Source of the DNA: a virus
Length of the DNA stretch: 64,000 nt
Virus record (IMG/VR): IMGVR_UViG_3300025620_000006
Location: 1-64,000 of that record
Strand: one strand, 5' to 3'
Below are positions 32,986 to 39,922 of this stretch, one piece after another. The notes beneath the pieces are model-generated. The model ran no database searches, had not been told where the DNA came from, and saw nothing but the letters and a program-made list of their open reading frames with translations. Within the stretch, counting starts at the first letter, position 1; each line of letters starts with the position of its first letter. Both the position numbers and the translations under genes were made by a program.

Positions 32986-33430
32986 GATACTAACAGAAGA
33001 ACTAATTGACAAAAGATTAGAAGCACACGGTGTAAAATTTGATATTGAACACGATGAAGCTTTAAAAGTAATACAAGATCATTACGATTTCGAGCTAACA
33101 GACAACTGGAATCGTACGCCTGACTATAGTATATACACTGAAACTACAGCTGACGGCTATGAAGTGTGGGTTGCAACATCAGGTGATGGTAGAAACGTAT
33201 GTATAAATGAAGATGTACATTACTACGAAAACGACTTAAGTGACAGACTGGTTGAGGCTATGACTGACTACAACGAGTTAATATATGTAGATGACCTTGA
33301 AGCTTATTATGTAGAAGATGCGGTTAGAGAGGTATATGACTCTTATGTAAATGATATGAAAGAAGAAGTAGAAAACGAATTAATAGAAGAAGGTTATGAG
33401 TACGAAAAAGCAGACGAAACAACAAGTTAA
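32978..33430 (+). CDS. Acidic early protein (150 aa)
   Basis: 150 residues, very acidic (many Asp/Glu, especially residues 80-145) with Tyr. An N-terminal segment HGVKFDIEHDEALKVIQDHY precedes. Could be a DNA mimic or an inhibitor of a host enzyme such as restriction or transcription proteins; this rests on charge only. Confidence 0.6.
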   Translation: MNKILTEELIDKRLEAHGVKFDIEHDEALKVIQDHYDFELTDNWNRTPDYSIYTETTADGYEVWVATSGDGRNVCINEDVHYYENDLSDRLVEAMTDYNELIYVDDLEAYYVEDAVREVYDSYVNDMKEEVENELIEEGYEYEKADETTS

Positions 33431-33674
33431 ACAACAAATACCAAAATGGTTCAATGGAGAAATATACACAAAAGGAGAAACAGTGACAAATCCTTTTTCA
33501 AAAGAAGATTTTTATCTAAACGGTTTAGAATTATCCATTTATGATTTTATAATGGGTACACAAGCTGTTTTCGAAATGGGAGTTGAAAACCAAAGGCTAA
33601 TAAGTGACTTTCAAAAAGCGTTACGCTGGTTTCAAAAAAATAACATAAACGCCTATATGGTCTTATTAGACTAA
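33396..33674 (+). CDS. Small conserved-looking phage protein (92 aa)
   Basis: 92 residues. IYTKGETVTNPFSKEDFYLN followed by GLELSIYDFIMGTQ is a pattern I recall from small proteins of many marine phages, though the function is unknown. Basic, disordered N-terminus (residues 1-16). Overlaps the previous gene by 35 bases; a later start at an internal codon is possible. Confidence 0.6.
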   Translation: MSTKKQTKQQVKQQIPKWFNGEIYTKGETVTNPFSKEDFYLNGLELSIYDFIMGTQAVFEMGVENQRLISDFQKALRWFQKNNINAYMVLLD

Positions 33675-33682
33675 ACTTATAC

Positions 33683-33776
33683 AGAGAGAGGTGGCAGATA
33701 TGCAGAGATATACTTGTCCAACAAAACAACGGCGGGTTTACGTAAACGAAGCAGCTTCGTGGGCACATCTCTCTCT
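33683..33776 (+). ncRNA. Structured element immediately before the tRNA
   Basis: AGAGAGAG (33683-33690) pairs with CTCTCTCT (33769-33776), extended by GTG (33691-33693) with CAC (33764-33766). Inside are a palindrome GTTTACGTAAAC (33736-33747) and, partly overlapping it, a 6-bp triloop hairpin ACGAAG-CAG-CTTCGT (33746-33760). The element ends 6 bases before the tRNA. It might be a small RNA or a processing signal. Confidence 0.45.
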
Positions 33777-33782
33777 TAATAT

Positions 33783-33855
33783 TGCGCGGTAGAGCAGTTG
33801 GTAGCTCGCTAGCCTCATAAGCTAGAGGTCGGTGGTTCGAATCCACCCTGCGCAC
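33783..33855 (+). tRNA. tRNA with CAU anticodon (Met, or Ile if lysidine-modified)
   Basis: Complete cloverleaf: acceptor TGCGCGG/CTGCGCA (T1-A72, one G-T pair), D-arm GAGC-AGTTGGTA-GCTC, anticodon arm CTAGC-CTCATAA-GCTAG with anticodon CAT at 33816-33818, variable AGGTC, T-arm GGTGG-TTCGAAT-CCACC. The anticodon stem lacks the three G-C pairs of initiator tRNA, so it is an elongator Met or an AUA-decoding Ile tRNA. CCA is not encoded; CTAAA follows the discriminator position, as in the tRNA-like elements upstream. Confidence 0.9.
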
Positions 33856-33872
33856 CTAAAATTAAATAAATT

Positions 33873-34349
33873 ATGAGTACAAGAAATGTAACAATGGTAG
33901 TTCCAAGGTCGGCTGCGGAAGATAATGACCTAGGTTTTGCTTGTAATCCCGACGTGGTCGGTGACAAAAGCCACGTAAATATGTATTTACATCATGATGG
34001 ATATCCTGAGTATAGAGCTATAGAGCTAGCTAACTGGGTTAAACACATGCAAGAAGATGAGGGTTTTACTAAATTTGGTGATGGATCAAGAATCGCATCT
34101 CATTTGGTTAAAGACTTTCATTATAATTCGCAGTATTTATACCCTTCTCACGAGAATATAGATCATAACTACACTTATACAATATGGACAGGTAAACCAG
34201 ACGTGTGGATAACATGCTGGAATCAGTACAATAACTCCTGTGTATTTGTAAGCAAAGTAAGTGATATATTAAAAAGTGGTTGGTTTCAGCCTGAAAGGTT
34301 TGATTACACAGATTGGAAACTTTACAAACAAAATACGAATCAAAAATGA
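33873..34349 (+). CDS. Conserved-looking phage protein (158 aa)
   Basis: 158 residues. The segment HVNMYLHHDGYPEYRAIELA near residues 34-53 recalls a motif found in small proteins of many phages (dGYPE). Aromatic- and His-rich throughout. The end overlaps promoter copy 7. Function not known; a nucleotide- or polypeptide-binding role cannot be judged from sequence. Confidence 0.6.
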   Translation: MSTRNVTMVVPRSAAEDNDLGFACNPDVVGDKSHVNMYLHHDGYPEYRAIELANWVKHMQEDEGFTKFGDGSRIASHLVKDFHYNSQYLYPSHENIDHNYTYTIWTGKPDVWITCWNQYNNSCVFVSKVSDILKSGWFQPERFDYTDWKLYKQNTNQK

Positions 34350-34354
34350 TAATA
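34333..34354 (+). promoter_or_regulatory. Early-promoter motif copy 7, leaderless arrangement
   Basis: ATACGA (34333-34338), 9 bases, GATAATA (34348-34354), with TTTACAAACAAA upstream. The next ATG (34360) lies only 5 bases after the motif, so if GATAAT acts like a -10 box the mRNA would begin at or next to the start codon. Confidence 0.6.
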
Positions 34355-34359
34355 AACAT

Positions 34360-34596
34360 ATGACAGACAAAGACATTGAAAAAATTGCACAACGCGTGGC
34401 GCAAGTTCTATATGAACGAGCTCACGCGGATTTGTCATTTATACCACCCGATGAAGACGAAGAACAAACATTACTAGCTGAATTAGCAAAGCTTATGACG
34501 CTATTGTCTTCGTATTTAGAACAAGAAGAGTATCAAAAATGTGCAGTTATTCAAAATAAAATAAAAAGAATAGAAAATAAATTAAATAAATTATGA
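34360..34596 (+). CDS. Small coiled-coil protein with UVR-like motif (78 aa)
   Basis: 78 residues from ATG 34360. The C-terminal part (SYLEQEEYQKCAVIQNKIKR) looks like the UVR coiled-coil motif of UvrB/UvrC (E-Y-E-K-A followed by a basic helix). The N-terminus MTDKDIEKIAQRVAQVLYER is helical. Perhaps a protein-interaction partner of the ligase encoded 4 bases downstream (ATGA overlap). Confidence 0.55.
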   Translation: MTDKDIEKIAQRVAQVLYERAHADLSFIPPDEDEEQTLLAELAKLMTLLSSYLEQEEYQKCAVIQNKIKRIENKLNKL

Positions 34597-35435
34597 TAAA
34601 ACCAATGCTCGCATACAAAGTAGGCAAAAAACCTGTCGACTGGTCCGAGAAAGTGTTCATGCAACCAAAGCTTGACGGCGTACGCTGTATTATACAACTC
34701 GACAAAACAGGAAAAGTAATTGCTTATTCACGCACAGGTAAACCTTGGCTTAATATTAGACATATATTAAAAGATCTTAAACCTTGGTTTGCAGAACATC
34801 CAGACGTTATACTAGACGGTGAATTATACAATCACGAACTACGTAACGACTTCGAAAAAATTATATCATTAGTTAGAACTCAAAAACCAACAGCTTATAT
34901 GCGTTCTAAATCTAAAAAATTAGTACAGTTTCATTGCTACGATTATGCTAATGGCAACGATCCTTATTCACAAAGAATGAGAAACTTAAGCGTTAGTGAT
35001 ATGTATTCTTACTGTGTAAAATACGTTCCAACGTGGCAAGTAACATCTAACGGTCATGCTAATCTAAAACACAAAAGTTTTCTAGAAAAAGATTACGAAG
35101 GCTCTATCTTACGTCTTGATGGTTCTTATCAGCGTAAACGTTCTTACAACTTACAGAAGTTTAAAGACTTTCATGATGCAGAAGCTACTATCGTAGGTTA
35201 TGTGCCAGGTAAAGGTAAACGAACAGGTACTCTTGGTAAATTTGTAATGCAAGATGATAAAGGCGTAGAATTTGGTTGCCCTCCAGGTAAAGGTTATAAC
35301 TATAAAGATCTTGCTAATATACTTGATAATATAGGCGACTATATTGGCCAGCGTGCTACTTTTACTTATTTCGAAAGAACTAAAGCAGGTTCTTACAGAC
35401 ATCCACTTTTCAAAACACTTAGAAATTATGAATAG
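34593..35435 (+). CDS. ATP-dependent DNA ligase
   Basis: 280 residues, small (T7-like size or shorter). Adenylation motif I PKLDGVRC (Lys about residue 27), motif III LDGELYNHE, motif IV YEGSILRLDG, motif V region QKFKDFHDAEATIVGYVPGK, with a short OB-type end (GQRATFTYFERTK). It seals nicks during replication and recombination. Overlaps the small UVR-like gene by 4 and the next gene by 8 bases. Confidence 0.9.
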   Translation: MIKPMLAYKVGKKPVDWSEKVFMQPKLDGVRCIIQLDKTGKVIAYSRTGKPWLNIRHILKDLKPWFAEHPDVILDGELYNHELRNDFEKIISLVRTQKPTAYMRSKSKKLVQFHCYDYANGNDPYSQRMRNLSVSDMYSYCVKYVPTWQVTSNGHANLKHKSFLEKDYEGSILRLDGSYQRKRSYNLQKFKDFHDAEATIVGYVPGKGKRTGTLGKFVMQDDKGVEFGCPPGKGYNYKDLANILDNIGDYIGQRATFTYFERTKAGSYRHPLFKTLRNYE

Positions 35436-35706
35436 AGATAGAATGAAAGAATATACAAATAGATACGGCGATAAATTTACCTTTGAGTTAAATGAAAGAG
35501 GTAATATAGATTGGAAGGGCAATTTTAAATACGTAAGATGCGGCTTTGGAGATAACCCTGAGGATATTATTATGGTTGATCCATCAGGAGGTCCTTATAT
35601 TGATATAGGTACTGATATGAAACTATTTGGTCATAAAGGTAAAGTAAATGGGTTTATCAATACAGATGTAGGTTATGAGTTAATATTAGAAAAATCAGGA
35701 TTATGA
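35428..35706 (+). CDS. Small beta-rich protein (92 aa)
   Basis: 92 residues from ATG 35428, which overlaps the ligase stop. Beta-rich (DKFTFELNERGNIDWKGNFK), Gly-rich turn GGPYIDIGTDMKLFGHKGK. No family recognised; coupled to ligase and to the next gene. Confidence 0.6.
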   Translation: MNRDRMKEYTNRYGDKFTFELNERGNIDWKGNFKYVRCGFGDNPEDIIMVDPSGGPYIDIGTDMKLFGHKGKVNGFINTDVGYELILEKSGL

Positions 35707-35810
35707 GAAAACTTATATATCAACTTTATAATGACAATATGATAAGCGAGGAAGTAGTACACTTATTATTAGACAAATATTATAATAAACCTAGTAAAAG
35801 ACGATACTAA
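35703..35810 (+). CDS. Tiny protein (35 aa)
   Basis: 35 residues, starting MRKLIYQLYNDNMISEEVVH and ending KPSKRRY. ATG overlaps the previous stop by 4 bases and its TAA shares a base with the next ATG. The exact fit between two genes supports it in spite of its size. Confidence 0.5.
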   Translation: MRKLIYQLYNDNMISEEVVHLLLDKYYNKPSKRRY

Positions 35811-36316
35811 TGAATATATTTTATTTAGATAGAGATCCAGTTAAAGCTGCACAGATACAATATAACAAGCATGTGGTTAAAATGGTCTTAGAATCAGCCC
35901 AGATGCTTTGTACTGCGCATCATCATTATGCTGAACTAAATTACCCAATGGTTGAAGTACCTTATAAAAAAGCACACTACAATCATCCGTCTACAATATG
36001 GTGTAGACAAAACGCAAAGCAATACATGTGGTTATATGATCACATGATAGCGCTTGGCGAAGAATATACTAAGAGATATAATAAAACACATTTAACAATA
36101 ACTAAATGCAAAGAACCTTTAAGACAATTACCTCTAGGAATACCGGACAGTACTTTTACAGAACCACCACAATGTATGCCAGAAGAATACAAAGTAGAGG
36201 GTGACAGTTTGTCAGCCTATTGGAATTATTACGAACAAGAAAAACAATTAATAAAAGGAAAAAATGAGCAAAAGATTATACGACCAATTAATATTAAGCA
36301 ATTACAATGGAATTAA
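35810..36316 (+). CDS. Conserved phage protein with HVVKM motif (168 aa)
   Basis: 168 residues, starting MNIFYLDRDPVKAAQIQYNK then HVVKMVLESAQMLCTAHH. This start is one I recall from many marine phages (D-x-D-P-x-x-A-x-x-x-x-x-K-H-V-V-K-M), usually annotated hypothetical or, weakly, as pyrimidine-dimer glycosylase-like. Several His and Trp are clustered in an AHYNHPSTIWCRQN stretch. Probably an enzyme or nucleic-acid-binding factor, function unproven. Confidence 0.65.
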   Translation: MNIFYLDRDPVKAAQIQYNKHVVKMVLESAQMLCTAHHHYAELNYPMVEVPYKKAHYNHPSTIWCRQNAKQYMWLYDHMIALGEEYTKRYNKTHLTITKCKEPLRQLPLGIPDSTFTEPPQCMPEEYKVEGDSLSAYWNYYEQEKQLIKGKNEQKIIRPINIKQLQWN

Positions 36317-36501
36317 CGATAAAATTAAATCTTTCAGAAAGCCGAAGAAAAAAGGCGCACAAAAAACAGCTAGAACTCGCAATAGCAGGTATGCATAACG
36401 ATATAGTTTTGCACACATTAAATGGTAATTATCATTTAGCTGAATTAAAAGCAAAGCTTTTTTTAAAATACAATCGAAGATTGAAATACTTAGGGTTGTG
36501 A
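36307..36501 (+). CDS. Small basic helical protein (64 aa)
   Basis: 64 residues, Lys/Arg/Leu-rich helix (SRRKKAHKKQLELAIAGMHN). Overlaps the previous gene by 10 bases. Possibly DNA-binding. The ending contains an inverted repeat (GGGTTG...CAACAGCCC across the stop). Confidence 0.55.
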   Translation: MELTIKLNLSESRRKKAHKKQLELAIAGMHNDIVLHTLNGNYHLAELKAKLFLKYNRRLKYLGL

Positions 36502-36536
36502 CAACAGCCCTTATAAGTTAAATAAGTAACAAGCAA

Positions 36537-37151
36537 ATGTCACAAGAAAGAAATATAAAATGGTTAAATGATAGACGTGTTGTTTATAGGCAGTTTCCTA
36601 TAAATGATAAACCTACTATTGAAACTGACAAGTACATGTTCTTTGAAAATGGCACGCACGAGCACTATAGCTTATTTAATACTAAAGCTAAAATAACTAC
36701 ATATAAATCTTTAAAATGGCATTTCTTAGTGCTATATTATTTAAATCAAGAGAATGGTTTACTACCATCACATGTATATGAATTTATAGCAAATAAAGAC
36801 AATGGATTTGTAACGTTTTTTATTAGTAAAAAAGTATTAAATGACATGATAGACGATGTGTTTAATATAGGTGGTGAACCTCCTATTAATAAAATTCGTA
36901 AAGTAATATTTAAAGACTATAGCATGCTAACTATAAGTGAAAAGCTTAGTATAGTAGGTAAATTAATAGGTAGATCATCACGAATTGATGCTGAAGCGAT
37001 TTACCAATCTATGCTTGATCTTAACGATTTTGGAAAGCATATTTGTATTGGTAGAATAGCTGGACTATTAAACGTGTCTAAAAGAACAATATACCGTCAT
37101 ATAAATGACGAGTTAAAACAAGAAATAAAAATACTAAATGAAGAAATATAA
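36537..37151 (+). CDS. HTH DNA-binding regulator candidate (204 aa)
   Basis: 204 residues. The C-terminal end (residues about 172-195) has a clear helix-turn-helix: ICIGRIAGLLNVSKRTIYRH, with the A-x-x-L-N-V-S-x-x-T-I-Y spacing. The N-terminal 170 residues are helical with no recognised domain and could be a ligand- or protein-binding part. It directly precedes the sigma-factor gene (14-base overlap), suggesting a two-component transcription switch. Its likely job is control of middle or late genes. Confidence 0.7.
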   Translation: MSQERNIKWLNDRRVVYRQFPINDKPTIETDKYMFFENGTHEHYSLFNTKAKITTYKSLKWHFLVLYYLNQENGLLPSHVYEFIANKDNGFVTFFISKKVLNDMIDDVFNIGGEPPINKIRKVIFKDYSMLTISEKLSIVGKLIGRSSRIDAEAIYQSMLDLNDFGKHICIGRIAGLLNVSKRTIYRHINDELKQEIKILNEEI

Positions 37152-37893
37152 CGTACAAAACTATATAAGGTATAAAGAAGATTTAAAATCTTCTATGCCT
37201 CCAGATAAGTTTTATGATTACTACTCACGAGATGAACTAATAGTAAAGTTTATGCCATTAGTAGAAAATTTAGCACGTAAGTTTTCAACTACTCAGCAAG
37301 CATCAGGCGTATTAACCATAATGGATTTAATACAATGTGGCGGTGAAGGTTTGACAAGAGGTGTAGATAAACTAGACTGGCTTATGTTAGAAGATTCAGA
37401 AGACATAGAAAAAACATTAAAATCATTTTTCAGCAAGCGCATAAAGGGAGCAATAAGAAGAAGAATTGATATGGCTAGAGGTGATATACGTATACCAGAG
37501 CATAAACTGAATGAAATACGTAAAAATCCAAAAGATAAAGTAGCGGTGGCTATGTTTTTTAATAGTACGTTTTTATCTATAGATAACCAACCTGTCAATG
37601 AACATGGTGAAAATATGATGTATCAACTACCAGATAAGTCTGAACCTTATAATATACAATTATTAAATTTATACTTAAAAAGCTTAATGCAAAAACATTT
37701 AACACCAATTGAGTATGAGGTTTTAAGGCTTTCGTATGGATTAGACTGTGATAAGCATTCTGGTAACTACATAGCGGATAAACTTAATATTAAAGGCGCA
37801 AGTGCTTACGTGCGTGTTTCTGAATTAAAAAGACAAGCAGTACAAAAATTAATAGACAATGTTGATCACTCGCAAGTGCTTGACTATCTTTAA
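37138..37893 (+). CDS. Sigma-70 family RNA polymerase sigma factor
   Basis: 251 residues. Region 2: LVENLARKFSTTQQASG, MDLIQCGGEGLTRGVDK and RIKGAIRRRIDMARGDIRIP (core-binding and -10 recognition part), then a linker, then region 4: LTPIEYEVLRLSYGLDCDKH followed by an HTH in YIADKLNIKGASAYVRVSEL. Domains 2 and 4 are both present, domain 3 is short or missing. It would redirect the host RNA polymerase, probably to late phage promoters, though the early motif cannot be excluded as target. Located after an HTH protein. Confidence 0.85.
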   Translation: MKKYNVQNYIRYKEDLKSSMPPDKFYDYYSRDELIVKFMPLVENLARKFSTTQQASGVLTIMDLIQCGGEGLTRGVDKLDWLMLEDSEDIEKTLKSFFSKRIKGAIRRRIDMARGDIRIPEHKLNEIRKNPKDKVAVAMFFNSTFLSIDNQPVNEHGENMMYQLPDKSEPYNIQLLNLYLKSLMQKHLTPIEYEVLRLSYGLDCDKHSGNYIADKLNIKGASAYVRVSELKRQAVQKLIDNVDHSQVLDYL

Positions 37894-37957
37894 GTTACGT
37901 ATGTAAATACCAAACAAAACATGTAATTATAATAATAAGCAATTTAAAAACGAACGA

Positions 37958-38506
37958 ATGAATATAAACGAAAAATTAGCTACAATCCAAACAAAGTTTA
38001 AATCGAAAAAAAGTAGATTTAACTCCTTCGGCAAATACAACTTCAGATCAGCCGAAGACATCCTAGAAGCAACAAAACCCTTTTTATTAGAATTAGGAGT
38101 ATCAGTCACAATCAACGAAAAGCTTGATGAAGTAGTAGGTTTACCTATCATGACATCAACAGCTACTATAACAGATGGTAAAGATTTTATGGAAGCTACA
38201 GCTATAGTTGGTGTAGACTTAAATCAAAAAGGTATGAATACACCTCAGCAATTTGGCTCAGCATCTTCGTATGCTAAAAAATATGCGTTAGGTAATTTAT
38301 TCTTAATTGATGATACCGCAGATAGTGATGCAACAAATGATCACGGCAAAAAGAAATTTACGCCACAAAAACCAACTTTAACCTCTAAAAAAGATCCAGC
38401 TTACGAAAAAGCGGTTCAATATGTAGCAGCAGGTGGTAAAGTATCAGCTATAAAAGCTAAATATGCTCTATCTCAAGAAATAGAAGGAGCATTAACAACA
38501 CTATAA
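37958..38506 (+). CDS. ERF-family single-strand annealing protein
   Basis: 182 residues. N-terminal ERF-type core: MNINEKLATIQTKFKSKKSR, then FNSFGKYNFRSAEDILEATK and the conserved QFGSASSYAKKYALGNLFLI. The C-terminal tail (from about 128) is linker plus a short helical domain. ERF proteins anneal complementary single strands and promote recombination. It pairs with the exonuclease encoded 2 bases downstream, as in a two-component Red-like system. A degenerate copy of the early-promoter spacing is at 37919-37940. Confidence 0.85.
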   Translation: MNINEKLATIQTKFKSKKSRFNSFGKYNFRSAEDILEATKPFLLELGVSVTINEKLDEVVGLPIMTSTATITDGKDFMEATAIVGVDLNQKGMNTPQQFGSASSYAKKYALGNLFLIDDTADSDATNDHGKKKFTPQKPTLTSKKDPAYEKAVQYVAAGGKVSAIKAKYALSQEIEGALTTL

Positions 38507-38507
38507 T

Positions 38508-39239
38508 ATGAATAAAGAAAAAGTAATTGAAAAGCTACGTGATGATGAGCATTACTACGGTGCCTTTGGTAAAAAGTATCTTAGTAACTCAGACATCAGT
38601 ACTTTGCTTACAAATCCTTTAGCACTAGGTAAAGCCTCTGAGGCTAGACCAGCGTTTTTAGTTGGTGGTTATTTCCACACAGCTATTCTAGAACCTGACA
38701 AACTTAAAAAGTTTAAGATTATAGAAGCAACAACTAGAAATACAAAAGTGTATAAAGAGATGTCAGGAGGTGAGCTATGTCTACTGCAACACGAGGTTGA
38801 TAATATAGAAAAACTAACAGATAAGATGTTAACTAATAAAATATGTTATGATCTTATACGTGAAGGACAATGCGAATATGAAGTGCCTGGCATTACAGAG
38901 CTTGAAGGTCACAAGTGGAAAGGTAAAGCAGATATTATAAATCATTCAGAAAAGCTAGTTGTTGACTTAAAAACGACAGCAGATCTTAATAAATTTAAAT
39001 ATTCAGCTTCTAAGTACAATTACGACTCGCAGGCGTATATTTATAGTAAACTATTTGGTTATGAAATGGTATTTATTGCCATTGACAAAAATACAGGCCA
39101 AATAGGTATTTTTGACTGCTCACCAGAATTTTATGAACGTGGTAAGGACAAGGTTGAAAGAGCAGTGCAGGCTTATGAATTATTTTATAAGTCTGAAGGC
39201 TTTGATCCTACACAATATTTTATTAATAAAACCTTATAA
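38508..39239 (+). CDS. PD-(D/E)XK exonuclease (RecE/lambda-exo-like)
   Basis: 243 residues. Features: YFHTAILEPDKLKK near residue 60, then KGKADIINHSEKLVVDLKTT (Asp and D-x-K catalytic triad around residues 145-165) and DSQAYIYSKLFG, typical of lambda-exo/RecE-type 5'-3' exonucleases (Cas4/RecB-like fold). It would resect double-strand ends for the ERF annealase. Coupled to ERF. Confidence 0.85.
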   Translation: MNKEKVIEKLRDDEHYYGAFGKKYLSNSDISTLLTNPLALGKASEARPAFLVGGYFHTAILEPDKLKKFKIIEATTRNTKVYKEMSGGELCLLQHEVDNIEKLTDKMLTNKICYDLIREGQCEYEVPGITELEGHKWKGKADIINHSEKLVVDLKTTADLNKFKYSASKYNYDSQAYIYSKLFGYEMVFIAIDKNTGQIGIFDCSPEFYERGKDKVERAVQAYELFYKSEGFDPTQYFINKTL

Positions 39240-39240
39240 T

Positions 39241-39420
39241 ATGGCAAGAACCAGAAAAAACCAAACAAAAGTATGCAGTGTAACAGGATTAGAAACTGAT
39301 GTAAATAATTTTTACAGGAACCAAACACACGTAAAAGCTGTAGACAATATAAGAAGAACTACTAACGCGACAAAAGATCAGTTAGCTAGAATGTTTAATC
39401 AAATAAATCAATACGCATAA
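39241..39420 (+). CDS. Small basic protein (59 aa)
   Basis: 59 residues from ATG 39241: MARTRKNQTKVCSVTGLETD, with a basic start and an N-terminal Cys. Placed between exonuclease and SSB genes and coupled to both (2 bases and 1-base overlap), so probably a recombination or replication accessory. An upstream in-frame ATG lies inside the exonuclease gene. Confidence 0.6.
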   Translation: MARTRKNQTKVCSVTGLETDVNNFYRNQTHVKAVDNIRRTTNATKDQLARMFNQINQYA

Positions 39421-39731
39421 TGGCAAGTATAATTAAAACTAGTATTAACCTTAACAATATACCTAAAGATAAAATAATTGAAGGTAAAAAAGGTAAATAC
39501 TTACCGATAACAATAACTATTAATGATGAATTAGATCAATTTGGAAACAATGGCCCTGTGGTTGTAGCACAATCAAAAGAAGAAAGAGAGGCTAAAGTTG
39601 CCAAAGTATACTTAGGTAATGTGCAAGTTGTTTGGACTAATGGTGATAATGTATCTCCAGCTCCAAGACAAGATCAACCTGCTCAAGCCGCGCCTGTTGC
39701 GGCTGGTGTTGAAGACGATCTGCCTTTCTAA
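39420..39731 (+). CDS. Putative single-stranded DNA-binding protein
   Basis: 103 residues. Beta-rich OB-like core (KGKYLPITITINDELDQFGN), a Gln/Pro/Ala-rich disordered linker, and an acidic end VEDDLPF that matches the C-terminal tip of SSB proteins (DDIPF-type) used to bind partner proteins. Flanked by recombination and primase-helicase genes. Short for SSB (usually 150 or more residues). Function inferred from end motif and context. Confidence 0.65.
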   Translation: MASIIKTSINLNNIPKDKIIEGKKGKYLPITITINDELDQFGNNGPVVVAQSKEEREAKVAKVYLGNVQVVWTNGDNVSPAPRQDQPAQAAPVAAGVEDDLPF

Positions 39732-39847
39732 TGCACTATAAAAATAATGGCGAGCTGGCGTGTCAAATGTGTCACGCTGGCATGTCTCAAGAAGAATACG
39801 ATTTTTGCGACATATGCCCTGAATGTAGAGACGAAGAACAATGGTAG
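39731..39847 (+). CDS. Tiny Cys-rich zinc-finger protein (38 aa)
   Basis: 38 residues with five Cys: CQMCHAG, then CDICPEC. The CxxC pattern repeated with a His suggests one bound zinc. ATG is contiguous with the preceding stop (shared base). Perhaps a regulator or accessory of the replication genes around it. Confidence 0.55.
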   Translation: MHYKNNGELACQMCHAGMSQEEYDFCDICPECRDEEQW

Positions 39848-39912
39848 ATGAAAACGATTACATTAGCATAACTACAGACGGTAATGGTAATGTAACACTA
39901 ATTGAAGATTAA
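39841..39912 (+). CDS. Possible 23-aa peptide
   Basis: MVDENDYISITTDGNGNVTL then IED and stop. Overlaps the preceding gene by 7 bases and ends 10 bases before the primase-helicase gene. Kept as a possible coupled peptide; its length gives little support. Confidence 0.25.
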   Translation: MVDENDYISITTDGNGNVTLIED

Positions 39913-39922
39913 ATTAAATTAA

